Below, piece after piece: positions 52,118 to 64,000 of a DNA stretch of 64,000 bases. Position 1 is the stretch's first letter; every line of letters begins with the position of its first letter. The translations under genes and the position numbers were made by a program. The notes beneath the pieces are model-generated. The model was not told the origin of the DNA. It made no database searches and saw only the letters and a list, made by a program, of their open reading frames with translations. This stretch comes from Purshia tridentata (Eukaryota; Streptophyta; Magnoliopsida; Rosales; Rosaceae), in contig QANT01001562.1 in assembly GCA_003254885.1 (NCBI GenBank), forward strand, positions 60,439 to 124,438. The letters are read 5' to 3'.

Positions 52118-55100
52118 CTAAGAGGTTAAACTATGAAAAATAGGTAAAAGAACGAAAACAAAACATAATAGAGGGAATAGCAGGAGGGTCAGCTGACCCT
52201 TGTAGGCCTTAATTGGCTCTGTCCATGCATCCGCATCTGCAAAACGAGGGGGGAAAGTCACCCGCACATCTGCCCACGTCCTCAGTCCCTCAGTTACCTC
52301 TTTTACAACAGAAATTGCCTCTTTCACAGTAACATGGATTTTACCCTTGCTGTCTCTCTCCCGGATTGTCACCGACAATGTAGAATCAACAGTGATTGCA
52401 AAGGGTACACCAAGTTCATCAGTTCGTGCATAACGTTTCCCAATTGAGGTACCTGATCAAAACACACAATCAAACAGTCAACTAGAAAACTCAAAAGTTG
52501 CTTGGTAATTTAGTTGGACAATGCAGAAAACGATGCATGTCCACTTCAATGGGGAATTAGTTGCCTTTCTTCCACAAGTTGAGAATAAATGTGCATACTC
52601 TTTCAAAATCTCTGGCATAGGGAACATGAGCTTTCAAAATATCCATATATAATCATATTTGTGCAAAATTAGTGAATAACTGTTAATCCTCTACTACCAC
52701 AAACCTAACATCCAATATGATTTGAATTCCAAAAGTAATAAAATCAAAAGAAGTAAACCAAGCTAGCAATCTAGCCAGTGACCCATTAATCCCTACTACA
52801 TACCAAGAAAGAAACAGAGACAAATGTCTCAGTTCCATACCTGTAGTGTCAATTTTATGCGATGTTCCAGCAGCAGTAAGTGACTTGGAAATGACTTTAG
52901 CAACCTCGTCATACTGTTTGTTCTGAACCAGTGGAAAAACTGTGCACTTAAGGGGTGCCACAAGAGGGTGGAAACGGAAGAGTCGACACACGATAATTCA
53001 TTCCCAGCTTTGCTTGGCCTCATGTAGTATGAGTGCTCATAGAGGCAATATATAATCCGCCCGATACCAAAAGAAGGCTCAATTACTGAGGGAGTGAATA
53101 CTCTCTGGTGTTCTCTCTTTTTCTCAATGGAAATGGTTACCATATTTTTCTTAATAGATAAATTTTTCCCAAGTGTACATACATAAAATTCCACCTCCCC
53201 TTTCAACTCTAAATCAGCCTTCATTTTGAAAGCTTCTTGTTCATTCAAGGCCTGAAATACATAAGGTTCGTAAACAAAAAGCTATGTTTAATAGAAGTCA
53301 CGAAATGATGGACCAGAAGAGAGTATTCTATACTTCACCTTCAAAGCTTCAACTACATTCTCTTTGTTCCCCTTGAAAGCAAGACCGATCTCTCTCATTA
53401 CTGGAGATATTACCAATTTCCGAAATTATGTAACAAGTCAATAATGGACTGTTAATTAATTACCTTTAGATAAATCATATGTTTACTAATAACAGTGATG
53501 GTGCACATGATTCGCATAAAGCATTACCTCCACTTCTCTAGGTTCTAAAAATGTTTCGTGTGCCACAAGATTAACGCCACTTTCCTTCTGTCATTAAAAA
53601 CAAAAAACTCTATGAATACATAGTTTTCTACATTAAAGCAGGGTATATTCTTAGCATCACTTTATGTTATAATTCTTCTAGCTCGATGGTCTAACAGTTT
53701 CATTCTAAGAAATTAAGTTATAAAAATCATATTTAAAATACAGCTGAGCCAAACTGGTACTAAATGAAACCAAAAGCCATTGAATTTAGTTCTTAAAATC
53801 CTACCATCTCAGCATAATGATCACTGACACAGTGGACTGCAGAAACATTTAGTTTTATACTTTAGTTGTTAAGGTCCATTAGAATATAACAAATCCTTAC
53901 CGAATGAGCATCCAAGTCATATGCAGATCTATCCGCAATACCAACACACTCAATCCAGCCATAGGACGTCTCAATCTCAGCATCCCAGCAGTCAGTGGCA
54001 TAGTGAGCCATTTCATTTTCAAGGTGCTGCCGGAACCTTAAACGGTTCTTGTCTATACCCAAACGGGTGAGGAAGATATACACTCTTCCAATGAAGTAGC
54101 CAAAAGTTTCATTTTTTATAAGTTCCTGAATCATAAATCGCAGCAATGTCAAAAAAAGAGATGGGACAAGGAACAAAAAGCAGGTCAAATAAAATGTGAT
54201 AGAATCATACAAGTATAGAACACAACCCTAGCTACTGCTTCACCCAGTGTCATTGTGTCTGCAGAATTTCCATCCTTTTGTTTCGAGCACCAGAATCTCC
54301 AACTTCGCCACCTCAGTGAATTTTGGGTGAGATTTGTCTTGGGGATCAACAAAGTGCTCGATCTCTGCTAGTGTGAACTTGCGGACTCTCAAAAGGCCTT
54401 GGCGAGGAGATATCTGCACATATAGCAACACGTCAGGAATTGATTATGCATCCAACCAAAAACACAAGCTGGATCTTCCAACAAGTGTAATGATTTCCAA
54501 AACCATTAGGCTGTAAGAGGGCAGAGTACAAGTTACAGAGCATTCTTATATTGCTAAAAAAACAAGAAATACCTCATTTCTAAAAGCCTGGCCAATTTGA
54601 GCTACGGCAAAAGGGAGCTTGCTCCCATTCTAATAGTACAAGTCCTTGAAATTCACGAATATACCTTGTGCAGTTTCTGGACGCATGAACCTGCAGTAGA
54701 TGAGGTGATATATAAAATAGGGAGAATTAAGGGAAAAACAAGAAAAAAAAATCTCTCATATTATCTGGATACTGATGCTGAGAAGAATCATTACAGAAAC
54801 AAAAGGCCAACAAGATGTTTTCATGTGTTTACATACTCACCCAGGACTCAAACCAGATGGACCAATTGATGTTTGAAACATCAAGTTGAATGGATAAGGA
54901 TCAGAGAGAGGGTTCTTTGTGATAGGGGCTTTAATCCCATATTCCTTGATCGTTGCACCAAGCTCTTCAGCTGAGAGGTTGCCTAATATGGAAACTACAT
55001 GTTTCAGCTCCATTGCCATCTCTGTAGTGATGCTGAGGTCCTCTTTAAGCTTCTCTTCACAGAAATCCTTAAGCAAGTGGTCGGCTCGATAGCATGCTCC

Positions 55101-55734
55101 GGTTTTCTCATCCTTAACCATAACATCATTGAATTTTTTCACATGCCCAGATGCCTTGAGTTGAATCTCGGGTGTGACACACGGGCATTCGATTTGCAAC
55201 ATCTGCTCCTCAAGAACAAAATGCGCAAATTAAACAAATAGAATAAGAGACTCTCTTTGGTCAAAAAAAAAAAAGAATATGAGACTCTTGTTCATCAAGG
55301 GACAAATTTTGAGCACTAGTGAACAACTATTGCACTCGTAATTGGATTTAATACAACGAGTCAATGAGTTATTAATTTTAGCAATTACAATGTCAATCTA
55401 ATAGTGATTGTACATTGTTCCTCAATATTTGTCGCTGAACATATTAAACCCCAAATTTACTGTAGCTCTTACTTTGCTTCTCTGTCACTCTCCTAACCAT
55501 TTTCTGAGTTAAACCAACCTGACGCCAAAAGGCAAGGACATTGGACTTCACAAGGCAACCGGGCGGCCCATAGTCGTAAAACCCAGCAACACCGCCGTAA
55601 ATTTTATTAGACTTGGTGTAGAAAAAACGCCGCTCCAACGTATTAATCACAGCTTTACGGAACACCTCCTTGTTCACGAAGCCATTGGCGGTGGCGTGGC
55701 TCATGGTGGCTTGAATGCTATCGGAGTCAGCCAT
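52118..55734 (-). pseudogene. Glycyl-tRNA synthetase pseudogene (intron-containing)
   Basis: Homologue of the class-II glycyl-tRNA synthetase that charges tRNA-Gly. Recognisable exons in order: 55519-55734 (FYDYGPPGC), 54841-55223, 54573-54690 (FMRPETAQGIF), 54227-54413 ([11 protein letters not shown]), 53901-54125 ([15 protein letters not shown]), 53528-53587, 53339-53419, 52841-53251 (FTPSVIEPSFGIGR) and 52118-52452 (GKRYARTDELGVPFAITV). Several lesions are visible: an in-frame TAG at 54630-54632 where the family has Tyr; frameshifts near 54290 (the downstream frame resumes at MTLGEAVA) and near 52990 (frame changes before LFRFHPLVAPLKC); an acceptor lost before 55223 (GCG instead of GCAG) and another before 53419 (GG instead of AG); and a C-terminus that runs past the usual stop. 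Introns are kept, so it arose by DNA duplication and not from mRNA. Flanked by direct copies of the PGI1 3' end. Confidence 0.9.
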
Positions 55735-56612
55735 TGTTGTCAAGTGACTGTGTCAAAAAAGTAAAGGTGGCCAGAAGAAGTCGATGAAGTTATGAAAATT
55801 ACGTGCCAAAGATTTCAGGGTTTTTGTAAGGGAGGTTTGCTTGGCGCCAAAGTAACACAGTCGTTGACACCATCTTTCATCCGTTTGAACTTTCTGTTTC
55901 TGATCCCCGACCGGCGTTGTGAGCCCGCCACATTAAACCATAAAATTGTTAATTGATATTAAGGGGTACTCTGGCATAAAAAATTAAAAAAAATTAAAAT
56001 TATTATGGCCCACATTAATATTGTTTATGTCTTCAAGTCAAAAGTTTGACTGAACAAAAAATATGATAAAAAAAAAGGGGGCATTTGTGTTTTGGTAATA
56101 TTTTAAGGTGTTTTGATCTAATCAACTATGTTAAAAAAAATATGGTTCAATGGTTCGAGATAAGAACAATATATATATATATATTTTAAAAGAAACTCGA
56201 ACTTGAGATCACTCGTAGACTAACAATTAGTGGTAATCAAATGTCTTCTTTTTTCCGAGTGTGAAAAATTATGAGATTTAACAGCCCTCTTAAGCCAATT
56301 ACTAGTCATACAAAGCCAGGCTTCCCAAAACCATATAACATGCGAAAGCAACGAGCAGAAGGCAATCTTGACAAAGAATGAAGATTATGGCAAGATTATT
56401 TGTATAATATTTTTGATAAACCAGATTATTATCATCTGGAAAATTTAGTCCGCGACAATTGGTCAAAATGACAAAGCCTCGTAATGGAATTTTATTTCCA
56501 AGTTAATTTGACCAGATTCTCAATTCCAAATAAAGACAAGATACTATGGAAATCAAATCAAATTTTTGGATTTGTAAATTGAAATACACGCATAAAATAC
56601 ATGGAAACGAAC
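55735..56612. other. DNA between the GlyRS pseudogene and PGI1
   Basis: About 880 bp. The right half (56263-56646) is the PGI1 3' flank that is duplicated at 50777-51180. The rest is AT-rich without a gene. Confidence 0.7.
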
Positions 56613-56646
56613 TTAAGCATACAACGCATCCACATTACACTCCCCC
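56263..56646. repeat. Right copy of a direct repeat flanking the GlyRS pseudogene
   Basis: The intact PGI1 C-terminal codons and downstream DNA, matching the relic at 50777-51180 in the same orientation. The two copies bracket the GlyRS pseudogene. Confidence 0.85.
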
Positions 56647-59600
56647 AAGAAAACTTTGATGCTCCGGGGTGAACCACAACTGCCTTCAGCAATGAGCGCT
56701 CTGTCATTGGCAGCCATGTGAGCTATGATCTTGTAAATCATTTCGATCTGAAGCAATTTGGGTAATAAAGTTAGCAAAGCAATTATATATATTTCTTGAA
56801 ATGGAAGAGAAAGATGAACACAGGAAACTGGAAATACATTTCCGGGAGTATGGCAGCGATCGGCTACTTCTTCAAGCGTCAATGGTTCAACAGGTTCTTT
56901 ACAGCTGAAAACAGAAATACAGTGGTGATCATTAGAAAAAATTGCAAACCAGTCACATCTTTAGTTTTTTTGGCATGGTAGAGATGGTCCCCCATCTGGA
57001 TTTTGTCTGTTTTCCAAGTAATGATATGTTGTCACATTCTCAGTAGTATAGCAAGTAAAACCTTCACCACATACTTTTTGCCATATTTGTAAGACTTTTG
57101 CCCCAAAATTTTTCATTTCAATACAAGGATGTGACAACAATTTTGTTCCAAAGCAAATTGCCTTTTTACTTTAATTTAGTAAGAATACAAAATTATTTGA
57201 TCCCCATTTTTTCTGTAAGAATCTTTTCAAATAATGATATGTTGTCACATTCTCAGAACTCAGAAGTAAAGCAGGTAAAACCTTTCACATATCTTCTTTG
57301 TGCCATAGTTGTAATACTTTCAAACTCTAAATTAAGCATATATCCTTTTCCTTTAATTTCGTAAAAATAACAAATTATTTGCCAGGACCATAACAAATTA
57401 TCTCCCCATTTTCAGAGCCAATGCACAAAAAGAGCTAGAGTGCTAATAATTTGACATCATACCTGGCCTCATTGAGTACTGCTAAAACCCGCTTCTGAAG
57501 AGCTAATACTTCTCCAGCTGCTTTTTTCCCAGCTTCAACACCTGCGGCAACAATAAAATGGTAGGGGTTAACAAAGACATAAGAAAAGAAAGTCACCGGT
57601 CAGACATATTATATAACAATAACAAATGAACATTTAGTGACCTATATCAGGGGCAAATGCATACTGCACTAAAAACAAAAAAACTCTCATTTTTCACTTT
57701 CTCACTTCCAAGGATGGTTAAATATGTTATTTACCAGGTTGATGGTAAGCATTTATGTTGACAAGTGAGGCATATATCCCAACTGCTCTCTCATAAAGTG
57801 CTATAAGAGCACCAACAGATCTAGGTGTCACTTCTTGGACAGTAACGGTAATTGATTCCCGGTCATTAGCATAAAGCGCTGACCTTGTTCCCTGTAAAGC
57901 AATAAAAGTGAAATCTCATTTCCAGATAAAAGTCATCAGACCATAGTAACTGGCTCTTGTGGTGAATCTAACCTGTAGCATTCCAAACAGGTAGTCACCA
58001 CATGTGACGCCTGGTTCAAGTTCCCAATCATGACCAGGGGGCCTATCGCGCAGTACTTCAATGAATGTCACGAAGAAATTGTGCACGCCATCTCTCAGTT
58101 GTTGGATGTAGCTGCATGAACAGGTGTATCAGGCTTGCGAAATAGTTTACATCAAGAAATAGATCAATTTAATAAAGAAAATTGAAAACTCACGCATGCT
58201 GATCAGTGCTTCCTTTATTTCCATAGACAGTAAGTCCTTGATTCACCTGTAAAATCAAAAGGTTAGCTATAAACCATGCCAATCTATACCATACAGACTG
58301 TTGACATACAAAGAAGAACCTAGGGCCAGAGCATCTAGGGCAAGAACAGACTGTCACCAAGAAGGTTCAGAAACTAGGCAACCCATACTTGATAAGTGAT
58401 TAACTCCGTTGCAAGCATTATGAGGGGGTTTAGAAATCAGGACTCAAAAACTTGTTAAAAGCTTGACACTATCTTCTAGGCTACATCCACAACTGCAATG
58501 CTTGTTTAGCTCTTTTTTACACTATCATATTATGATACACTAATACTAAGTTCATCAATTATGCCCCCTGGTCTAAGTGGTGAAGCATCATCACCTTGGG
58601 TACTTTTCATGCAAATTTACTGGCACTCTTAACAGTACCAAGAAACAAACATATAAATATTGCATTTATCTTTTAGCTAACTGTCTTAATGGGTTTCAAT
58701 TGGTCCGAAAATAATTCCTACCCCCCCTCCCCCCCTCCTCATACTAACAAAAAAAAAAAAACACAAGCACACACAGACAAGTTTTCTGGATGATCAAGTT
58801 TTCCTACTCAAAACCATTACAACAAAAAAATGGCCTACAGATTGTTACACATACCCGATTACCATCAAGGTCAAATTCTTTCCCAATAGATTCCATGACC
58901 AGCTGCTGCAAATACCTACTAAATAATAATAGGCTATCCTTGTAAGGAAGAACAACCATATCCTGAGAAAAGCCGAAGAGGGAATGTTCAACAATATAAA
59001 AAAGAAAACCCTACCATAAAGAAATCACAGTGAAATACAAAACAATTTAGAGAGTATAGATAGTGAGCAAATAATACCTTGGATCCTAACCCATCAGAAG
59101 CCCAATACCAGCATAAAGCAAGCAATGCAGCAGGGTTATTCCTAACCTGGACAAAAGAATACAGAATACATTTATCTTTTGTTTTCCACTCCTATTTTGG
59201 CTAGGGGAAGTACTAGACAAACAGCAGAACTAGTCATGTCTACCCTCACAGTCAAAAAGTAAAATCCATACTGGCATATGATTCAGCAACTTCACCCTCA
59301 CCGAATAGGAAGCAATATATCCATCCAGTAAAAAAAAAAACAGAAGTTAAGAACTGATGCTTACCACAGTGGTTCTATTTACTTCATCCATTAATGTTGC
59401 ACCGGCTAGCATTTCTTTAATGTCAATTCCCTGAAGCAAGGATCAAATATAGATAACATTAAGAAAAACAAGAGTAATGATCACATCAAAACCTGAATTC
59501 AAGATCACCAACCTGAAGTGCTGCAGGAAGAAGACCAACTGCAGACATTTCAGATGTTCTACCACCAACCCAGTCAAACATGGGGAATCTAGCTAACCAG

Positions 59601-61469
59601 CCCTCAATTCTTGCAGTGTTGTCTAGTAATGAATTTTCTTGAGTTATAGCAACACCCTACACACACAAAAGAGCATGAGCAATAAATGAAAAGTTCACAA
59701 TTAAAACAATAAATATAAGATGGGAAAGACCTGCAGTTAGAGTACATGCAATTTCCTCGTGCACATGAAATTTAAGCATGTTGGTCAATCAGACACAAGG
59801 AAAAAAGATAAATAAATAAATAAATAATAAATACTTAAGGAGTCCACATGGTAGCAACCACCAGTTAATAAACCACATAATATCCTACTCCACAACTCTA
59901 GCTCAATAGCACCAAAAGAGATTTCTACTTTTCTACTATGAAGTGGGAAAAAAGTTAACATTTGATAAGTTCAGCAGGGAAATTTTAATAAAGCAGAAAG
60001 AAAAACCTGAGATCAAAACCTGTTTTGCAAAATTCAGGCCAGCCTCGCGAAAGGCCTTCTGTACTTCCAGTAAACCATTTCTAGTTTCAGGAGTACCTCC
60101 ACTCTGAAAAAAATTGAAATTGACATCATGTCAGCAACATGAATTACAATATAATCAGAAACAAGAATTTTATAACACAAACTAGATGGAAATGCACACT
60201 AAATGCATGAACCTTGTCTCATATTAGGTTCTCACACTTATTGTACACTTGAAGGCTTATTTGTCTTGAATCAGTGGTATTAGAGAGTTAATTGAAAAAA
60301 TAAAATGCAAGCCTTAGGATTTGTCAGGAAAGTGGGGATGGAGCAAAATTGTCTGTTATGGAAGAAAGTTACAAATATTTTCTTTTAAATATCTAAAATA
60401 TTTATTAGATGTGTTTCATACTTCGACATCATGTCTATACACGATGAGAGATTACTTCATATAGTAGCATTAACACATATGGGCAAAGAAAATGTTCTTT
60501 CAAACCTTTGAAATCACTATTACAAGTGTAGAAGCTAGCTCGGGGCCAAGCTGTGCAATCTGATGATCAATCCCTGCTGGATCAGTATTGTCAATGAATC
60601 TTATCTGCCAAGAAGAAGAAAAAAATGTTAATTTGCACATATGTAAAGGATCAATGGGAACTAGCAATGCATGTTGTATTACAAGCTTATTAACGTACTT
60701 TAAGAGGAGGATTATCAGGAGCCAATGCCTCAGCAACAAACTGTGGTCCAAGTGCTGAACCTCCAATCCCAACTGAAAGCACCTGAGTAAACCGACCTGC
60801 TGGAGAAGACGGCGGCTTAATCTGCAATTTTCAAACAAACCCATTTCCTATATCAAAATACACAAATGGAAATTGAACAACAACAAATCAATTCAACACC
60901 GAATAGAGAAACTGGAACGCAAATCTGACCTTACCGCTGACGACGTCGTCGGCGAACTTGATGAGGGCCTCGAGCGTGTTCTCAATCTGCAGCCTGAGAA
61001 AGGAGTTGGGCGCGAGCTTGGAGTTGCGGAGCCAGTAATGGCCGACCATGCGACCTTCGTCGGGGTTGGCAATCGCGCCCTTCTCCAAGTCCTCCATGGC
61101 CTGGAAAGCCGCCTGGAATCGGGGCTCCATTTCCTCGACGAACTCGTCCGTGAACCCGACCCGACTCACATCCAAGAACAGCCCGAGGTCTTTGTGCTGG
61201 TATAGCCAGTCCACGTACCTCCGCCACAGCGCCTGCGGGTCCTTCTCCAGCTGCCCCTTCTTCTCCTTGCTCAAAGCCCCAGCTCCATCGGTCTTGGCCA
61301 ACTCGGCCGAGATCTCCCGCGCCACGGACAACCCGAAACTCCGATCGGCGAGTCTGGGCCTGGTCGGAAACGAAACAGAGTCTTTGCGCAAAAAACTCTT
61401 GGATTTTAGGAGCGGTTTCTGGTGCTTGAGCGTTGGAGAAGACGAGCAAATGCCTGAGATTGAAGCCAT
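56613..61469 (-). CDS. PGI1: Glucose-6-phosphate isomerase, plastidic
   Basis: Interconverts fructose 6-phosphate and glucose 6-phosphate in the plastid, feeding starch synthesis. Fourteen exons, all in phase: 60930-61469, 60699-60821, 60506-60604, 60020-60103, 59513-59656, 59365-59430, 59078-59146, 58855-58962, 58194-58246, 57973-58111, 57735-57891, 57463-57541, 56838-56904 and 56613-56747; 1863 nt, 620 aa (Arabidopsis PGI1 is similar). A Ser/Lys/Arg-rich transit peptide (about 1-50) precedes the core. Motifs: [32 protein letters not shown] (phosphate loop, across an exon junction), [37 protein letters not shown] (PGI signature, catalytic His) and [15 protein letters not shown] (catalytic Lys). 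C-terminus [10 protein letters not shown]. The donor of exon 1 is placed at AAG/GTCAGA, because the GTAAGG five bases earlier would break the frame. Confidence 0.96.
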
Positions 61470-61860
61470 TTGAGTTCCGACTTTTTGGTGAGTCAGTCAC
61501 TCGTTCACTCGTTCACTCACTCACTCCATAGGTTGTACAGCTAACTCTGGTTTTGGTGTGTGCTTTGGAATTGGAGTTGAAAGTGTGTTGTCTTTTTGGC
61601 TCTATATTTTCGTGCGGGCGGCGTTGTCCTACTTGTCCTTGTGTCGCATATTGATTGGTTGGTAGTTGTTTGGCCGTTGACGGGGATTGTCCTCCGTTCA
61701 TCATGTTATTACGGAAATGGCCTCGAATATTCCTCGTTTTCTTCTCCATTGGGCTCGAGTCATTTGCTCGCCGATGTCCTGAAAGGCCAGACGACATCAA
61801 TCCTCTTCATTACGTTCATTTATTTAATTCAGCGTTAGGTCACGTAAAATTCGTGACATC
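61470..61860. other. PGI1 promoter region
   Basis: Upstream DNA of PGI1 with repeated CACTCGTTCACTCACTC near 61498-61525, probably in or near the leader. No other gene is supported. Confidence 0.5.
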
Positions 61861-62244
61861 CTTAAGGCCAGCTATCAACCTCCAAAAATAAAAATAAAAA
61901 AAGGTTAAGGCCTCCTGTTTTTTCTTCCGATTGTATCTACACATTATAATTATTTTGGGGGGTAGGGGGGGTTGCTAACTCAACGGTAGAGTACTCGGCT
62001 TTTAAGTGCGGCTAGCATCTTTTACACATTTGTATGAAGCAACAGATTCGTCCATACCATCGGTAGAGTTTGTAAGACCACGACTGATCCTGAAAGGAAT
62101 GAATGGAAAAAACAGCATGTCGTATCAATGGAAAATTCTGAGAATATTTAATTCTTACCGAATAGGTCCAAAATCTTNCTTAAGGCCAGCTATCAACCTC
62201 CAAAAATAAAAATAAAAAAAGGTTAAGGCCTCCTGTTTTTTCTT
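61861..62244. repeat. Perfect 66-bp direct repeat bracketing plastid DNA
   Basis: 61861-61926 and 62179-62244 are identical over 66 bases (beginning CTTAAGGCCAGCTATCAACC and ending CTCCTGTTTTTTCTT). The single ambiguous base n at 62178 abuts the second copy. The plastid-derived segment lies between them. Confidence 0.95.
61969..62177 (+). pseudogene. Plastid trnK-UUU fragment (5' exon and start of intron)
   Basis: 61969-62005 is the 37-base 5' exon of chloroplast tRNA-Lys(UUU): GGGTTGCTAACTCAACGG, then TAGAGTACTCGGCTTTTAA. It is followed by the group II intron start GTGCGGCTAGCATC and about 170 bases of intron sequence matching the region before matK. The 3' exon is absent, so no tRNA can be made. 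It is a nuclear plastid insertion or an assembly join. How far left of 61969 the plastid sequence extends is uncertain. Confidence 0.85.
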
Positions 62245-64000
62245 GATCCATATGTGGCATTTCCTGTGTAAAAAACAATTATAAAAGTATACAGTATACG
62301 AAAAGAGAATGCAAAGTTGATGCGAAATCATAAATAGACATAATGTAACGCTACGTATGTACAACTATGTATATCTATTTCTGCATCAATTCCGCATCTT
62401 TCAATCTATAAAAGAGAAGCATCTTATAGTAAGGATTCTCACAATACAAATCTCATCATCCACATCCACGATTATTAGAAGCATTGTTCAACATGTTTTA
62501 TTGTGCAATAGAAAACTAAAAGGGGATTCCCTAATCTTCTTTTTTATAGAAAATCACATCTTCTTAACCAATCAATATCATAAAAGGTAAAGTATGATCA
62601 CATGATATATCATAAGGTCAAAAAGGCATTTATTTAACAACATATTATGCGAAATATTGATCTTTGATGAGAGTTAAGAACCTACCCATCCGTTTTATCA
62701 AACATAAAAAGAAGAGAGAACCTATTTATCTAAATTCATCCATCCTTCAATTCCTAAAATTGGGTTCAATATGTTCCTAAAAGCTAGGTCTTGCTTATTA
62801 TGTGGATAAAGAGTGGCATTAGACAGTTTTACTCCAATCCCTCATTTGGTCAATTAAAATGTAATTTGGACCATACTAACCGAACTAAAAGCAGTTTTAG
62901 ATTCTAGAAATTCTAGACAATTTATCTCAAGAAAAATTAAAATTATATATGGAATCAAGTTTTAAGTTTGTGTTTCGAGTTTTAAAGGTTGAGCTTGAAG
63001 CACAATATTTTAATTTAGAAATTGTGCCCGAAATTAAAATTCAAGCTTTGAGATTCATGTATATAACTTAAGACTTGATTTATTGTATGGATTTGGGTTT
63101 CCGGGTTGATGTTGTGGATTTGGACTCTTCATTCGGGTCTATGATATGTCTTTGGGTGATTTAGAGGCCAGTCCAATTTTTTCTCCTCTCTTAGACTAAT
63201 ACCTTAATACTTTTTTATTTTTGACTAAGGTCCAAAAATATTATACAGATGTTTTTAATTTAAAAAATATGTAATATTATCCTAAAATTAATGATATGTA
63301 AATCTTATTATTATCCTAGTATTATTATAATATTATTATAATTAATCCGAATGACCCTTTAAAATTGGACTTATTTCTAATTATTTCTATGTCTTTTAAC
63401 ATTCATACCCGAAGTTTGAATGTTTAAGGTTTTGGGTCCAAGTATATAGAGTCCAGTAATATCCGAATATTGGGCTCAAGGCTCATCTAATCATTTCTTA
63501 TTGCACGCCGAACATAAGACAATATTATTGAACTAATTTATCATTTGAGTCCTTAATTTATAATTCTCCCTAGTTTTCTAATAAAATGCTTCTTTAATTT
63601 TAAAAAATTATTTTACGCACGATATTTCTCATTTTATATTTGTTACTTTATAAATAATAAGTAATGAAAAAGACAAAATAAAGGTCTTAAACATTTAAAC
63701 AAATTTGATAATAGATTTAATAATTAAAATAATAAATTCAACCTCACAATCTTACTAACTTATAATATTTTCCTCAATAATATTATTCTTATCATATTTT
63801 TATACCATATTTTTTATATTATCTTATGTGTCATTATTGTATTGAACAGAATATTTCTTTATTTTTAGAATTTTATTTTATTTTTTTAAGAGATAATTAC
63901 CAATACATCCAGTTTGAGCTTCCTTTTCCCTATATAATCCACTTTTTTATTGGACATTCCAACTAGTCCACATGACGTCTTTCAGGCCCACTTTTTTATT
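62245..64000. other. AT-rich right end without a supported gene
   Basis: No coding sequence, RNA gene or clear transposon was found. The short reading frames have no recognisable content. Confidence 0.5.

Noticed and set aside
61969-62005. Functional tRNA-Lys gene
   Set aside because: Only the 5' half of the plastid trnK-UUU is present; the 3' exon is missing.

Overview
The window is nuclear DNA of a dicotyledonous plant. It has AT-rich intergenic DNA, many short GT-AG introns, plant-specific families, a nuclear tRNA-Ser and a plastid DNA insertion. A rosid is likely. A member of the Rosaceae (Prunus-like) is my guess from overall feel and is not demonstrated.

Left part (1-11 kb): a cluster of three closely related type-I pectin methylesterase (PMEI-PME) genes. 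Two are on the minus strand (the first cut by the window edge) and one on the plus strand, head-to-head with the second. More than 2 kb of upstream DNA is also shared between the two minus-strand copies, so the duplication copied promoters as well as genes. From 11 to 15.7 kb there is intergenic DNA with a foldback element that has itself been hit by a 5'-truncated LINE, and a tRNA-Ser(GCU) gene.

Middle and right (15.7-61.5 kb): an intronless mitochondrial dicarboxylate carrier (DIC2-like), REN1 (PH-RhoGAP regulator of ROP GTPases, minus strand, about 22 coding exons), a small acidic protein of unknown function, PUR5 (AIR synthetase of purine synthesis), a large uncharacterised plant protein of about 1239 aa (At4g24610 family), a decayed intron-containing glycyl-tRNA synthetase pseudogene, and plastid glucose-6-phosphate isomerase PGI1. 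From memory, the order DIC2 - REN1 - small gene - At4g24610 - PGI1 matches Arabidopsis chromosome 4 (At4g24570 to At4g24620). PUR5 and the GlyRS pseudogene would then be insertions into an old conserved block. The genes do not form a pathway; they are ordinary neighbouring plant genes.

Right end (61.5-64 kb): a plastid trnK-UUU fragment lies next to a perfect 66-bp direct repeat and one ambiguous base, followed by AT-rich DNA without a gene I can support.

I did not find a new defence system or similar. The most informative signals are the GlyRS pseudogene framed by direct copies of the PGI1 3' end, the PME cluster with one copy that has lost the usual RRLL processing motif, the nested retroelement insertions, and the plastid-derived segment. 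Exon coordinates were placed by eye from GT/AG sites and reading phase and may be off by a base or two.
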